DNA of 64,000 nucleotides, from NCBI GenBank assembly GCA_965248935.1, contig OZ252214.1, forward strand, positions 1,178,001 to 1,242,000, in the 5' to 3' direction. This stretch comes from G032773895 sp965248935. Lineage in GTDB: Bacteria; Pseudomonadota; Gammaproteobacteria; Pseudomonadales; Cellvibrionaceae. The notes beneath the pieces were generated by a model. That model was not told where the DNA came from and did not search any database. It saw only the letters and a list, made by a program, of their open reading frames with translations. The position numbers were made by a program, and so were the translations under genes. The first letter of the stretch is position 1, and each line of letters starts with the position of its first letter. This document shows positions 33,964-43,825 of the stretch, piece after piece.

Positions 33964-36429
33964 CTAATTTTTTTTACGGAGACTAGTAACAACCGTTTCC
34001 AAAGCCCGGTCAAATAACATACTGTTATCCAGTGCACGCAAGGAGTCTGCTTTTAAAGCATAAGCCAAATCATTTTGGGACTTTTCCGCCACCTTCATGC
34101 CATTACGGTTGACGAATATGTACTTCCCTGTTGGCTTAATATAAGCCGCTAGACGGCAACGAATACTAACGCCCATTGGGTCCTTCATTTCAAACCAAGC
34201 ACCCTGGTTAAAATTAGCCACCATTTTCATATGGGGGTCATCTGACGAAAGCTCTTCAAGCTCCTGCTCGGGTTCTTTGACGTCATTGGCAGAACCTGAA
34301 ACCTGTAACGTATCCCTAGACAACTTTTCAGACGCGGTTATATCTTGTGATTTAGATACACCAAATATAGATGGGCCAGACTGAATCTCGATTTTTTCGA
34401 CTTCCATTCCCTCGATACCGGCAAGTGATTCTTCTGGAGTTTGCGCTGACCTTGTCGGTTGGTTTATAAGCTCAAGTTGATCACCCATAATTGGCGATTC
34501 AACCATTCGCTCACCAACGTTAGGAGTCACTGGAAGACTAGAAGAAGCCTCCGCAGCTTTTCTCTTATCCTTATTCTTAGTCGATGTATATTTACCACGA
34601 ATACAGGATAAGTGGACATTCTCCAAAGATTTCAACATAGTGGACATTTCAAATGGGTTGTAGGAGATGGTATCCAACCCAGCTTTAAGCCGTTTTAACA
34701 GGCCCGGTACAAGCTGTATAAGCTTCTTGCGTTGCTGGTCTGTTCTCGGAATTCTTACACTCAAAACAAGGCGCTCAAGTGTCGTTAATGTGCTGGTCCA
34801 CTCTTCGGACTCATAACCATATTTAAGCCCGGTCACAAACATAACATTGCTCCAAGCATCGTTAATCAACTTGGAAACCACATCTGGAATCAACGCCTCA
34901 TTGATTGTGCGCAACTCAATCTCTACAGCAACAATACTTCTTGCAACTTCGGCCTTGGCTTTGCCGTCTTCCGCATCAAGTGTTCGACGCTCAAAAACGG
35001 CAATACGACGCCTTTCTTTTTCGATAAAAGATGAAAAATCAGCCAGTAATTCACTAAAGATACTGACATCGCTATCAAAATCGTCCAACAAACGCCGGAC
35101 AACTTCGTCCATTTTTCGGTATAGAGGGTCTTTCTTACCATTTTCGCCCTCTACCTCTCCCTGCCAACCCATAGCAGCATTGGCCATATCATTGAGCAGT
35201 CGGCGAGCAGGATGGCCACCTTTGGTAAAAAAAGCTTTATCGACCAGAGCAACCTTAATAATAGGAATCTGTAAGCGCGAGATAAGTGCTTTCATGGTAC
35301 TGGATAGATTCCTATCATCCAAAATAAAGTCGAACAGCATAGTCACCAGCTTGATCACTTCATCATCCAGCCTGCCAATCTCGGCACGCATACCTCGTCT
35401 TTTTTGAATATCTTCTAATAGAGGGCGAACGCCTATTCCCTCATTCGATACAGCCCCAGGAACAGGTAAACGCTGTGCAAATGAGAGCAGGTTAAGCAAT
35501 TCGTTCCCCTCTAATGTCTCGGGCGCTTGCTGAGGAGCAACATGGTTTAAAACTTGATCACCAAACAAACCGCGCAACGCAGAAAGCACCTCAGGAGTAA
35601 CGTGAGGAATACTAGCGGCTTCTTTCGGAACCTCAGGCGCAGACACACCACCATTTATACCTTGAAGGTTAGGGGAAGATACCGGGTTAAGTGTGACACT
35701 AGGAACTCTCCCACGAGAAAAAGAAGGCAGTATATTATGGTCAATAAGCACTTGATTTGCGGCTTGATAAAGTTCAACTAACTGGTTAATCACTGTCTTA
35801 TCAAACAGCTTAAACAATACCAATTTGGCTTTAATATCAATATCTAATTTTTTAGCTTGTGCCATAAACGCAGAGCAGAGAACGTCCGGCCCTAATGGAT
35901 TATTCTTTTGATAGACTTTAACAGGTACAAGGCTGTCCAAACGCAACGAAAGCTGTTGTATAAGCTCACCATACTCTGCGTGAGCCCTAGAAATAGAAGC
36001 ATCTACCGCCACCATTTCTTCCAAATCATCACTTCCTACAAGTGAGAGTGCGTCATAGTCGATATCATCAAAACTGCTTACTTTCTCAGAGGTAGGAGCT
36101 GGGGAAGGGGATGCTAAGTTCGCAAAAGCTTCATCGATCGCAATTGAAAAATGCTTTTCGGTATTTCTACGCTGAACGCGCACTTCTCGCATGGAATCAA
36201 AAAATAGGTTTTGTTCTTGGTTGGACTGAGCTTTGTCTGCAAGCTCAAATAGGGAGTCATCGGCATTATCAAAAAAGCGTTTCAGTTGCTTTAGAACAAT
36301 AAACTTCCCTTTCTCATGCACAGCATGGACAGCCGCAGGCAACCGCGCGAGCCGGGCACGAATGAATCTTTGGTTTTCAGGTTCCAAATGCACTACCTTT
36401 GAACGTTTATCGAACATCACTCTAGGCAC
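33964..36429 (-). CDS. DUF1631 family protein
   Basis: An 821-residue cytosolic protein of the DUF1631 family, usually found between ampD and nadC in pseudomonads (same position as PA4523). It is helical through most of its length. The N-terminal half carries VYQKNNPLGPDVLCSAFMAQA and DDEVIKLVTMLFDFILDD; near the C-terminus FNQGAWFEMKDPMGVSIRCRLAAYI resembles a PilZ-like beta-barrel edge, followed by VNRNGMKVAEKS. Starts are a GTG at 36429 or an ATG at 36417. Family function is not established; older names such as thymidine phosphorylase are not supported by the sequence. It is divergent from the retropepsin gene. Confidence 0.88.
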   Translation of the reverse strand: MPRVMFDKRSKVVHLEPENQRFIRARLARLPAAVHAVHEKGKFIVLKQLKRFFDNADDSLFELADKAQSNQEQNLFFDSMREVRVQRRNTEKHFSIAIDEAFANLASPSPAPTSEKVSSFDDIDYDALSLVGSDDLEEMVAVDASISRAHAEYGELIQQLSLRLDSLVPVKVYQKNNPLGPDVLCSAFMAQAKKLDIDIKAKLVLFKLFDKTVINQLVELYQAANQVLIDHNILPSFSRGRVPSVTLNPVSSPNLQGINGGVSAPEVPKEAASIPHVTPEVLSALRGLFGDQVLNHVAPQQAPETLEGNELLNLLSFAQRLPVPGAVSNEGIGVRPLLEDIQKRRGMRAEIGRLDDEVIKLVTMLFDFILDDRNLSSTMKALISRLQIPIIKVALVDKAFFTKGGHPARRLLNDMANAAMGWQGEVEGENGKKDPLYRKMDEVVRRLLDDFDSDVSIFSELLADFSSFIEKERRRIAVFERRTLDAEDGKAKAEVARSIVAVEIELRTINEALIPDVVSKLINDAWSNVMFVTGLKYGYESEEWTSTLTTLERLVLSVRIPRTDQQRKKLIQLVPGLLKRLKAGLDTISYNPFEMSTMLKSLENVHLSCIRGKYTSTKNKDKRKAAEASSSLPVTPNVGERMVESPIMGDQLELINQPTRSAQTPEESLAGIEGMEVEKIEIQSGPSIFGVSKSQDITASEKLSRDTLQVSGSANDVKEPEQELEELSSDDPHMKMVANFNQGAWFEMKDPMGVSIRCRLAAYIKPTGKYIFVNRNGMKVAEKSQNDLAYALKADSLRALDNSMLFDRALETVVTSLRKKN

Positions 36430-36714
36430 CTGCCAACGCCAAAGAACTCGTTACGACGAACACATGAACTGTGAACATACGCGGGTCACACCTCCTCGAG
36501 TATAAGTATACCCATGGCTCGGAATCATTTTTAGCTAAATAGCTGGGATAGAGAAATGTATCACATGCAATTTTCCAAACCGTGATGGGTTTACAATTTT
36601 GATAACATTTTGATCGTAGAGCTTATAAAAGTTTATTCGGATACAATGCATTTTAAGTTCCAATTTTAAGCTCCACTTTACTAAGCCCCAATAGTCACAC
36701 TTTAGATATGACAT
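36430..36714. other. divergent promoter region between DUF1631 and retropepsin genes
   Basis: About 285 bases, AT-rich on the right side, without coding frames of note. It should hold divergent promoters. TTTTGATAACATTTTGATC around 36596-36614 is suggestive, but I cannot fix -35/-10 boxes. Confidence 0.4.
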
Positions 36715-37239
36715 ATGAATAACAACACCACACCAGGAAAAAATATAGGTAAAGGGATGCTTGTCATCACCTGGATAATCGGTCTAGTAGGGCTCACCCT
36801 CGCTTTTGGGGCCTGGGAGGATAAGCAATACAACCCTAATTCCAGTGTAGACGGCCTTTCCAGCGAAGGTGCATTTGTTGTCACTCTACAAAGAAACCGC
36901 TACGGCCATTACCTCGCCACAGGTAAGATAAACGGCAAAAAGGTCGTTTTTTTGGTCGATACCGGGGCGACCGATGTATCCGTTCCCACAAAATTAGCAA
37001 GGCAACTCCAACTAAAGCCTGGCGCAAAACACATTGCAATGACAGCAAATGGTCCGATAGAGGTTGCTTCAACCATGTTAAAATCGCTTGCACTAGGAAC
37101 CATACAACTCCATAACGTACGCGCATCAATTAACCCCGGAATGACTGGCAACGAAATACTGCTCGGTATGAGCGCCCTAAAAGACCTAGATTTCGCACAG
37201 TCCGGGGACAAGCTAACGCTTACTCAATATCGTAACTAA
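36715..37239 (+). CDS. membrane-anchored retropepsin-like aspartic protease
   Basis: A 174-residue protein of the clan AA (TIGR02281-type) family. One membrane segment lies at about residues 14-34 (MLVITWIIGLVGLTLAFGAW), followed by a periplasmic domain with the catalytic motif FLVDTGATDVSVP and the C-terminal flap partner EILLGMSALKDLDF. A single DTG motif implies action as a homodimer, as in retroviral proteases. It lies 21 bases before nadC and is presumably co-transcribed. Substrate unknown. Confidence 0.88.
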   Translation: MNNNTTPGKNIGKGMLVITWIIGLVGLTLAFGAWEDKQYNPNSSVDGLSSEGAFVVTLQRNRYGHYLATGKINGKKVVFLVDTGATDVSVPTKLARQLQLKPGAKHIAMTANGPIEVASTMLKSLALGTIQLHNVRASINPGMTGNEILLGMSALKDLDFAQSGDKLTLTQYRN

Positions 37240-37260
37240 CCTCCACACCACAAACAAAAA

Positions 37261-38103
37261 ATGAATATTCAAATCGATACCATTAGAGCCGATATTACCC
37301 GACAGGTAGCTGCTGCACTTAAAGAAGATATTCACACCGGGGATATTACCGCCCAGCTTATCCCAGTAAATAAGAAAAATACCGCAGAGGTAATCACCCG
37401 TGAAGAGTGCGTGGTCTGTGGACAAGACTGGGTAAATGAAACTTTCCATCAAATTGGGAACACTGACAATATTAAGTGGCACGTAACCGAAGGTGAAGTC
37501 GTCGCGCCCAATACTCTTTTATTAACAATAAAGGGTAACAGTCGCTCATTGCTTACCGCCGAACGAACCGCGCTTAACTTCCTCCAATTGTTGTCTGGCA
37601 TAGCCACCAAAGCCAAGCACTACTCTCAATGGGTAAAACACACACACATTAAAATTTTAGACACCCGCAAAACGCTACCTGGCTTACGCACAGCGCAGAA
37701 ATATGCTGTCGCTATTGGAGGTTGCCACAACCATAGAATTGGACTTTTTGATGCCTTTTTGATTAAGGAAAATCATATTGCAGCCTGTGGCGGAATTGTT
37801 CAGGCCATTACCGCCGCGCGTAATCTTGAGCTGACTAAATTGGTGGAAATCGAGGTTGAGAGCCTTGAAGAGTTACAGTTAGCGTTAGAGGGGAATGCCG
37901 ATGTTATTATGCTCGATAACTTTAGCGAAAACATGCTTGAGCAAATATCACATATCGATAAAAGGGCCAGCAAATACGAGGTATCTGGAAACATTGACGA
38001 GCGCGCAGTAAAAATGGCATTAAAATATAATGTGGATTATATCTCTATTGGTGATTTAACTAAGAACAATACCGTTATTGATCTTTCTATGCGAATATTG
38101 TAA
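37261..38103 (+). CDS. nadC: nicotinate-nucleotide pyrophosphorylase (quinolinate phosphoribosyltransferase)
   Basis: Converts quinolinate and PRPP to nicotinate mononucleotide in NAD synthesis. It has 280 residues. The N-terminal sandwich domain (EDIHTGDITAQLIP) precedes the barrel with RKTLPGLRTAQKYAV, GGCHNHRIGLFDAFLIKENHI, VEIEVESLEEL and DVIMLDNF, all substrate-binding signatures. It stands between the retropepsin gene and the glycosylation island; in P. aeruginosa nadC directly neighbours pilA, so the island is an insertion relative to that order. Confidence 0.96.
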   Translation: MNIQIDTIRADITRQVAAALKEDIHTGDITAQLIPVNKKNTAEVITREECVVCGQDWVNETFHQIGNTDNIKWHVTEGEVVAPNTLLLTIKGNSRSLLTAERTALNFLQLLSGIATKAKHYSQWVKHTHIKILDTRKTLPGLRTAQKYAVAIGGCHNHRIGLFDAFLIKENHIAACGGIVQAITAARNLELTKLVEIEVESLEELQLALEGNADVIMLDNFSENMLEQISHIDKRASKYEVSGNIDERAVKMALKYNVDYISIGDLTKNNTVIDLSMRIL

Positions 38104-38171
38104 CTAGCTCACCATAAGTAAATAACAAAACTCAATAAAACCAAAAGCTATAGTTAACAATCCAAATACAA

Positions 38172-39359
38172 TTAACCCGAATACAATTTGGAATACTTTT
38201 CGCCAATAACGGACCAGTCATACAAACTTAGTGCGGCTTCCCTAGCGCTCTCCGAGATTCGGTTTAACACCTTTTGATCCTGCTGCAAACAGTACTGAAT
38301 TTTCTCCGCTAGCACACGTTCATCGCCCATTGGAAAAGTAAAACCTGTTTCACCATCACGAATTAAATATTCTAGTGTCTTTATGTTAGAAGACAATACC
38401 ACACTACCGCAACCCATCGCTTCAATAGGAACGAGCCCCAGCCCCTCTTGATCATTATCCATCTCAGAGATTTTAGAAGGAAAAACGAGTAATTTGGACA
38501 CCCGATAATAACGACTAAGTTCGGAATGCGATGCAAAGGGAACAAAACGAACAGATTTTTCAAGCCCTAAATCAACCACTAGATTTATTAATTTTTCCTT
38601 CATAAGGCCATCACCGATAACCGTTAAGCCTTCTGACCTAATTTCATCATTTAATAACGACCAAGCCTGAATTAAAGTATCCACCCCTTTTTTTTCAACA
38701 AATCGCCCAACAAATAAAATACCTTTCTTTTCCACTCTCGGAGTAGGAATAAATAAAGAACTAAGATCTGCCCCCATAGGGGCGTGGCACAACTTACACA
38801 CATCGAACCCTTCTTTTTGTGCGTCGTCAATCATAGACTTAGAAACCATTGCAACTTTATCACTATGTGATATGACCCACTTTAACAACTTCCGTAAGCG
38901 GCGCCCAATAACAAAGTAATCCGCCCCATGGCATGTAATAATTACTCTCGCATTTAACCCTGTCAATTTATTGAGTAGGACCACCAAAAAACCCGTCGGA
39001 AACCACCAATGAGCATGTATAACATCTGGTCGCAATACCTTTAATGATTTCCATATACCATACGCCATACCTATAAGAAAAAAAGGAACAACAAACCATA
39101 ACATTGGACTTTTCTTCAAATTACTTAATATACCGCTACCGTATGTCAACTTCTCAAAAATATTTAAAAAATACCGAAAACGGTGTACAACGATCCCATC
39201 TTCTTCATAACCATGCGTTCTCTCTGGAGATGAAGGCGCCAATACATAAATATTATAAGAATCCTTCAAAGCCAAGTTCAGATCCAATACAAATCTGGGT
39301 TGACGATCATCGTCAGACCTGGGGAACGTCGTTGTTACACAAAGTACACAAGTTTTCAT
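38172..39359 (-). CDS. GT4-family glycosyltransferase
   Basis: A 395-residue GT-B fold glycosyltransferase. The N-terminal acceptor domain starts CVLCVTTTFPRSDDDRQPRF and contains VIHAHWWFPTG and ITCHGADYF. The donor domain has ILFVGRFVEKKGVDTLIQAW and the E-x7-E motif in EGLGLVPIEAMGCG. It probably adds one sugar from a nucleotide donor to a lipid- or protein-linked glycan at the inner membrane. It is the last gene of the minus-strand glycosylation island. Donor and acceptor cannot be told. Confidence 0.85.
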   Translation of the reverse strand: MKTCVLCVTTTFPRSDDDRQPRFVLDLNLALKDSYNIYVLAPSSPERTHGYEEDGIVVHRFRYFLNIFEKLTYGSGILSNLKKSPMLWFVVPFFLIGMAYGIWKSLKVLRPDVIHAHWWFPTGFLVVLLNKLTGLNARVIITCHGADYFVIGRRLRKLLKWVISHSDKVAMVSKSMIDDAQKEGFDVCKLCHAPMGADLSSLFIPTPRVEKKGILFVGRFVEKKGVDTLIQAWSLLNDEIRSEGLTVIGDGLMKEKLINLVVDLGLEKSVRFVPFASHSELSRYYRVSKLLVFPSKISEMDNDQEGLGLVPIEAMGCGSVVLSSNIKTLEYLIRDGETGFTFPMGDERVLAEKIQYCLQQDQKVLNRISESAREAALSLYDWSVIGEKYSKLYSG

Positions 39360-39426
39360 ATTTAATTTACCGATAAAAAACCTTTATCCCCGTATATATC
39401 TCCTCAACTTAATAGGAGTAAATAAT

Positions 39427-40341
39427 CTATTTTCTCAGCATTGAAATAAAAGCAATCATTGCAGATATTATCGCCAAATATACGACAAAAATTAAACGAT
39501 TTAACGCTAAGGCCACAAATGCAATGGCAGGAGAAATATTGAAAAGCGGCGCTAACAGAGCACCAACACCTTCTTTTATCCCAAGCCCTGCGGGAACAAT
39601 ACTCACCGCCGACCCAGCGAGAGAAGAAACGGTTAAAATAAGGTAATCGTATATTGGCAAAAAAGCACTTATACTATAAAAACACAATAAAATATTTATT
39701 GCATCTAAAAAAACCGATGCTATTTCAACAAATATTAACGCTCGTATAGAAGAGCAAAATATTCGTTTTTTAACCTGAAAACAAAAAATACAGCAACATA
39801 CACTACTTATTAGAAATAAAAGTAAGCTGGCATACGTATAATAAAAAACAACCAATACTGAGGCAACTATTGTTAAATTAATGATTGCCGCCAATAAAGC
39901 AGAAGCCCCCGTAACGAATACGGCATCCTTATAAGTATTATCCTCTGATTTTAAATTAACCGCTCGAATAGCCATGCCGCCAGGGATGGGGAGTAAATTC
40001 GCAGCAGAGCTATATATTGATATTATTAAGCTTTTCCCAAACCCGTATGTTATTCCCGCATATCGCCCTAATAAGATAAATCGATAAGAATTTAAAACAG
40101 AGCTGAGCGGAAAAGCAATTAGCAGAGCGATAACAATCCATTTAAACCTGAGATCACTCAAACTCAAATCAATTTCATTATGCGACAAATAGACGCCAAT
40201 ACCGAAGACACATAAGGCAATCAGTCCGCCAGCAGTTTTTGCAAAAACAGACTCAAACCTCAAAAATGACACTATTCTTTCTATTATCACAATATAGAAT
40301 CCGTTTTTTAGCTTTAAAAAGAGCGGGCAACCCAATAACAA
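39427..40341 (-). CDS. lysylphosphatidylglycerol synthase-like / flippase-like membrane protein
   Basis: A 304-residue polytopic protein resembling the transmembrane half of LPG synthetases (UPF0104). The family signatures are INLLPIPGGMAIRA and SIVPAGLGIKEG. It has about eight membrane segments and no cytosolic synthetase domain. Such stand-alone proteins often occur among glycosyltransferase genes and may move lipid-linked sugars; that is inference. The start is uncertain: the frame begins at a TTG (40341) and could start further in. Confidence 0.7.
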   Translation of the reverse strand: MLLGCPLFLKLKNGFYIVIIERIVSFLRFESVFAKTAGGLIALCVFGIGVYLSHNEIDLSLSDLRFKWIVIALLIAFPLSSVLNSYRFILLGRYAGITYGFGKSLIISIYSSAANLLPIPGGMAIRAVNLKSEDNTYKDAVFVTGASALLAAIINLTIVASVLVVFYYTYASLLLFLISSVCCCIFCFQVKKRIFCSSIRALIFVEIASVFLDAINILLCFYSISAFLPIYDYLILTVSSLAGSAVSIVPAGLGIKEGVGALLAPLFNISPAIAFVALALNRLIFVVYLAIISAMIAFISMLRK

Positions 40342-40418
40342 CTAAAAATTATTCGACAATTACCTTTATAGTAAAGCTAAAAAAATAGAGGGGAACATCA
40401 CTAGCTACTTGTCTTTAA

Positions 40419-41282
40419 CTACTTATCTTTTTCCAGGGCAGCGTAGTGCAGTATTGAAACCTGCTCCGACAGTACCCCCATCAAAAAAACCAATACAGAG
40501 GATACAAAAAGCAATGCAGACATATTTGTAAACGTACCGCTTATTGAATAGGTATACGCATACCTTGCAAGCCCCAATAAAAAGAGAACAATAGCAATAG
40601 GCGAAAACAATTTAAAAGGAGAAAAAAGTATACCTATCTTCATAATAATCAGAAAAAACCGAAACCCGTCACGCAGGATTTTTATATGGCTTTTGCCTAT
40701 TCGACTCATTACGCTAATAGGCTCATAATCAACATCATGCCCTAGCCGATAAAATATCATGCTGCTCGTTGTAGGGTAAGAAAATGTATTGGGCAACATG
40801 GATATAACAGGTCGAAGTTTGTCCGCTCTAAAGACTCTTTGCCCCGAAGTTAAGTCGTCAACCTTTCCGCCAACCATTAAGCTCGCAAATTTATTGTAAA
40901 AACTATTTGCCAACCAACGACCAAACCCGGCTTGCCCCTTGCGATCTCTTGAGCCTACAACCAAATCAAGATCTTGCTGCTCAATTTTTTCATATAAGCT
41001 TATCATATCTTTCACTGAATGCTGACCATCGCCATCCATTAACCCTATATAGAGGGTGGTTGCAGCCCGCATTCCCGCTTTCACCGCCGCTCCATTTCCC
41101 TTACTCCAGCGATGGCGAATAACGGTGGCACCGACCGATTGAGCGTAGTCTCCAGAACCATCGGAAGAACCATCATCAACAACAATAACATTAAATTGAC
41201 AATGCATAAGATCAGGAAGTGTCTTTTTTAACCCTTCTAATTCATTTTTGACGGGCATAACTACCGTTAAATTATTTATCAT
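40419..41282 (-). CDS. GT2 glycosyltransferase, polyprenyl-phosphate-sugar synthase type
   Basis: A 287-residue GT-A fold enzyme. The nucleotide-binding VIVVDDGSSDGSGDY, metal-binding GLMDGDGQHSVKDM and VVGSRDRKGQAG are typical of dolichol-phosphate-mannose-synthase-like enzymes. Two C-terminal membrane segments (about 222-240 and 255-275) anchor it. Such enzymes load a sugar onto undecaprenyl phosphate as donor for GT-C transferases. It overlaps the upstream GT-C gene by 11 bases, supporting a joint role. Confidence 0.85.
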   Translation of the reverse strand: MINNLTVVMPVKNELEGLKKTLPDLMHCQFNVIVVDDGSSDGSGDYAQSVGATVIRHRWSKGNGAAVKAGMRAATTLYIGLMDGDGQHSVKDMISLYEKIEQQDLDLVVGSRDRKGQAGFGRWLANSFYNKFASLMVGGKVDDLTSGQRVFRADKLRPVISMLPNTFSYPTTSSMIFYRLGHDVDYEPISVMSRIGKSHIKILRDGFRFFLIIMKIGILFSPFKLFSPIAIVLFLLGLARYAYTYSISGTFTNMSALLFVSSVLVFLMGVLSEQVSILHYAALEKDK

Positions 41283-43143
41283 TCCCCTGCACCTCTTTCA
41301 CTCCGACGACCAGATCATTCAGTAATTTAGCTTCAAAACCCTGCCCAAGTTGACCGCTAGACTGAATAAAATACAAAAACCTTAACGCATCTTCAGGATA
41401 ACCAAACCTTAAACTGGTATTAACCATCTCAGAAACAAGACCAATATTTGGACTCAGCGCAAAGGATTCATGATAAAACAGCATAGCCCTGGGGTAATCC
41501 AGTATTTCACTATAGAGCTGAGCAGTGATTCGATAAACATAATTCGTTGAGTTTTTAGGATCAATCGAATCAATTATCTTTTCGAGTTTTGATTTATCCA
41601 ACCATTGACACTTTCCACGCCTCTTAGCCATTACCAATTGATTTATGACGGTTACCGAAAATGGATCAAGATACTCATTTTCTAAATAGCCAACCGCCTC
41701 GTTAAAAAGCGCCTCGTCAATTACACGATGATGGCAATAACTAAGAACATGCGCTAATGTTGGCCCCGCCCGCTGAATACCTGTGGCTTTATTCGTAACT
41801 TCCTCTAAATATTTTCTTCCATTTATAAAATCCCCTACCGACATATAAGCTTTCGCAACCTGAACAACACTCCGCAAAGAATTGGGGTGATAGGTATAGT
41901 TAACGGAGGCAAAACGGAGGCTATCGCCCCAGTAATTCACCCTGGCAACCAATAATAGGGAATAAAAAACAAGTAAGACACCGCCCATTAACATAACAAC
42001 TTTGCGCAATTGTTTAGAGGTAACCGAAAATAAAACAAATGACAGCGCAAAAAACAGCCCCCATGCGGGTAAATAGTTGCGGTGTTCGAAAACAAGCTCT
42101 AAGGGAAAAAGCGTAGATTCCATTAGATGGCCAATAAAAAACCAAAGTATTCCAAATCGCAATAAAGGGCTTACTTTAGCAAACAACGAGAATACAAGTA
42201 GGGAGACATAAACAATCAGTAATAGGGCGCTTTTAAGTGAAAAATGATCTACAGCGTCCCAGTGATCCAAAAATAGCCCCATATCAGAAAGACGAGGAAA
42301 TAATAGCTGCCCAATATAGAAATACATGACGTCTAATTGCGTTATTAGACGTTCTTCCATATTAAAACTTCTATTACTGTAGTCAGTAAATTTATCAAAA
42401 AACAAATATAAACCCAGTACACCTAAAAATATAGGTAAAAGAATTAAGCCCTGCCGCGCAAGTACATCTATTCGTTTAGGTGTTTTTTTCTGGCAAACCA
42501 ATAACTCCGTAGCCAATAAAAATAGCGGCAACAAGGCCCCATTTTCTTTACTGAATACAGACAGCAAACCACATAACGGAACCAAAACAAAATAAGAGAA
42601 TAATTTACTCAGCGTTTTTTCTGATAAACGCCCCCATAAGTACCCCAATACACTCAATACTAAAAATAGAGACGACAGTTGAGCCATTCTTTGCACGGGA
42701 TACAAAACGGTCGACACAAAGAGAGGGTGCAACAACCACACTAGCGTTGCATACAGAGAAATAAAAACGGCCTTTTTACGATCATAAAAGAGCTGCGCAA
42801 GCCGAATACCCAGCGCATATAACAATACACCAATAAGCAAGTGAATAAGCAGATTATGGTATTTATACCACCAGGGGTCCAAACCATGAAAATACCCGGT
42901 AAATAGAAATGTGGCAATGGAAACCGGACGGCCTGCTGCACCAGAATTATTATTTGACACCAGATATAAAGCTTGTGTGTAATCCCAACGCCAATAGTCG
43001 AGAAAGGCCGGGTGGATATTGACGAAATCATCCAGTAAAAAATCACCTATTAACCCAGGCCAATACAGCCCTGCAACAATAATAATTGAGAGCAGTATAC
43101 CCACCCCTACTATATGCTTAAAACGATTAAGCTCTAACCTCAT
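41272..43143 (-). CDS. GT-C-type membrane glycosyltransferase with C-terminal TPR-like region
   Basis: A 623-residue protein. The first ~410 residues contain ten or more membrane segments, with an early periplasmic loop FLLDDFVNI (the DD of GT-C/PMT/TMTC-like enzymes) and GRPVSIATFLFTGYF...YHNLLIHLLIG. The last ~200 residues are soluble and helical with TPR-like units (VAKAYMSVGDFINGRKYLEEV, YPRAMLFYHESFALSPN). GT-C enzymes use polyprenyl-phosphate sugars, which the overlapping GT2 gene may supply. Its place next to pilA suggests pilin glycosylation, like the Tfp genes of Pseudomonas, but cell-surface glycan is equally possible. Confidence 0.75.
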   Translation of the reverse strand: MRLELNRFKHIVGVGILLSIIIVAGLYWPGLIGDFLLDDFVNIHPAFLDYWRWDYTQALYLVSNNNSGAAGRPVSIATFLFTGYFHGLDPWWYKYHNLLIHLLIGVLLYALGIRLAQLFYDRKKAVFISLYATLVWLLHPLFVSTVLYPVQRMAQLSSLFLVLSVLGYLWGRLSEKTLSKLFSYFVLVPLCGLLSVFSKENGALLPLFLLATELLVCQKKTPKRIDVLARQGLILLPIFLGVLGLYLFFDKFTDYSNRSFNMEERLITQLDVMYFYIGQLLFPRLSDMGLFLDHWDAVDHFSLKSALLLIVYVSLLVFSLFAKVSPLLRFGILWFFIGHLMESTLFPLELVFEHRNYLPAWGLFFALSFVLFSVTSKQLRKVVMLMGGVLLVFYSLLLVARVNYWGDSLRFASVNYTYHPNSLRSVVQVAKAYMSVGDFINGRKYLEEVTNKATGIQRAGPTLAHVLSYCHHRVIDEALFNEAVGYLENEYLDPFSVTVINQLVMAKRRGKCQWLDKSKLEKIIDSIDPKNSTNYVYRITAQLYSEILDYPRAMLFYHESFALSPNIGLVSEMVNTSLRFGYPEDALRFLYFIQSSGQLGQGFEAKLLNDLVVGVKEVQGNDK

Positions 43144-43204
43144 AAGTGGATACTAGCCATTAAAAACTACCTGTGATTACCGAAACTATTGCCCCGACCC
43201 CAAA

Positions 43205-43230
43205 ACCAAAAAGACCGACATAAAGTCGGC
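43205..43230 (-). terminator. Rho-independent terminator after pilA
   Basis: On the minus strand GCCGAC and GTCGGT pair around TTTAT (43214-43230), followed by CTTTTTGGTTTTGG. It separates strong pilA transcription from the glycosylation genes downstream on the same strand. Confidence 0.8.
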
Positions 43231-43256
43231 CTAATCCAGAGTATAAAAAGACAAAT

Positions 43257-43670
43257 TTATCTACACGATGCAGGTAAGTACGAAGCCCCCGCTGCGGCAG
43301 CACATACCCATTCAACGGTTCCACTAGTATTTTGTGAGGGAGTCATTGTCATAGTGACTTCTGCACCTAGGTTCGTACTATTAGAGGTAACGGTAATAAC
43401 GCCACCTGTTGATAATGCGATAGAGGATACATACTGAGACGTGGCAGGTGAATAGCCCGCGTCAGCGAACGTAGCTGGGTACGCACCATTAGTCAATAAT
43501 GTTTCCGTTACAGCAAGTTTTGCTGGTGAAACCAAGCTAATCATATCAGTAGCTTTTGCGCGGATATTGTAATCTTGATAAGCAGGCAACGCGACTGCGG
43601 CCAAAATACCGATAATCGCGATGACGATCATCAACTCTATTAAAGTAAAACCTTTTTGCACTTGATTCAT
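43257..43670 (-). CDS. pilA: major type IV pilin PilA
   Basis: Structural pilus subunit, 137 residues. The short leader MNQVQKG is followed by FTLIELMIVIAIIGILAAVALPAYQDY, with cleavage after Gly7 and Glu5 in the mature chain. The globular part ends with a C-terminal disulfide loop WVCAAAAGASYLPASC. The mature protein is about 130 residues and rich in Ser and Thr, which offers possible O-glycosylation sites. AAGGGG precedes the ATG. It is divergent from pilB, has its own terminator and probably a sigma-54 promoter. Confidence 0.95.
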   Translation of the reverse strand: MNQVQKGFTLIELMIVIAIIGILAAVALPAYQDYNIRAKATDMISLVSPAKLAVTETLLTNGAYPATFADAGYSPATSQYVSSIALSTGGVITVTSNSTNLGAEVTMTMTPSQNTSGTVEWVCAAAAGASYLPASCR

Positions 43671-43726
43671 AATTTAAGCCCCTTAAAAGACATTGTTGAG
43701 CAAAGACACACTTTGTACACTTTATA

Positions 43727-43745
43727 CATACAAATAAAATGCCAA
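43727..43745 (-). promoter_or_regulatory. probable sigma-54 promoter of pilA
   Basis: The minus strand reads TTGGCATTTTATTTGTATG. TGGCA is the -24 element and TTTGT the -12 element (consensus TTGC), with the right spacing. Transcription would start about 50 bases before the pilA ATG. The -12 C is replaced by T, so the match is imperfect. Confidence 0.5.
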
Positions 43746-43825
43746 TTACACTAAATATTCCATCCCCCAGTGATTACGGGGCTAATGGAAGTATAGGCCA
43801 CCTTGCTGAACTTGCCTGCCAGCCA

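Noticed and set aside
43808..43824. TGGCAGG followed by TTCAGCA on the minus strand as sigma-54 promoter of pilA.
   Set aside because: The GG to GC distance is 12 instead of 10 bases and it lies too far from pilA. The site at 43727-43745 has the right spacing.
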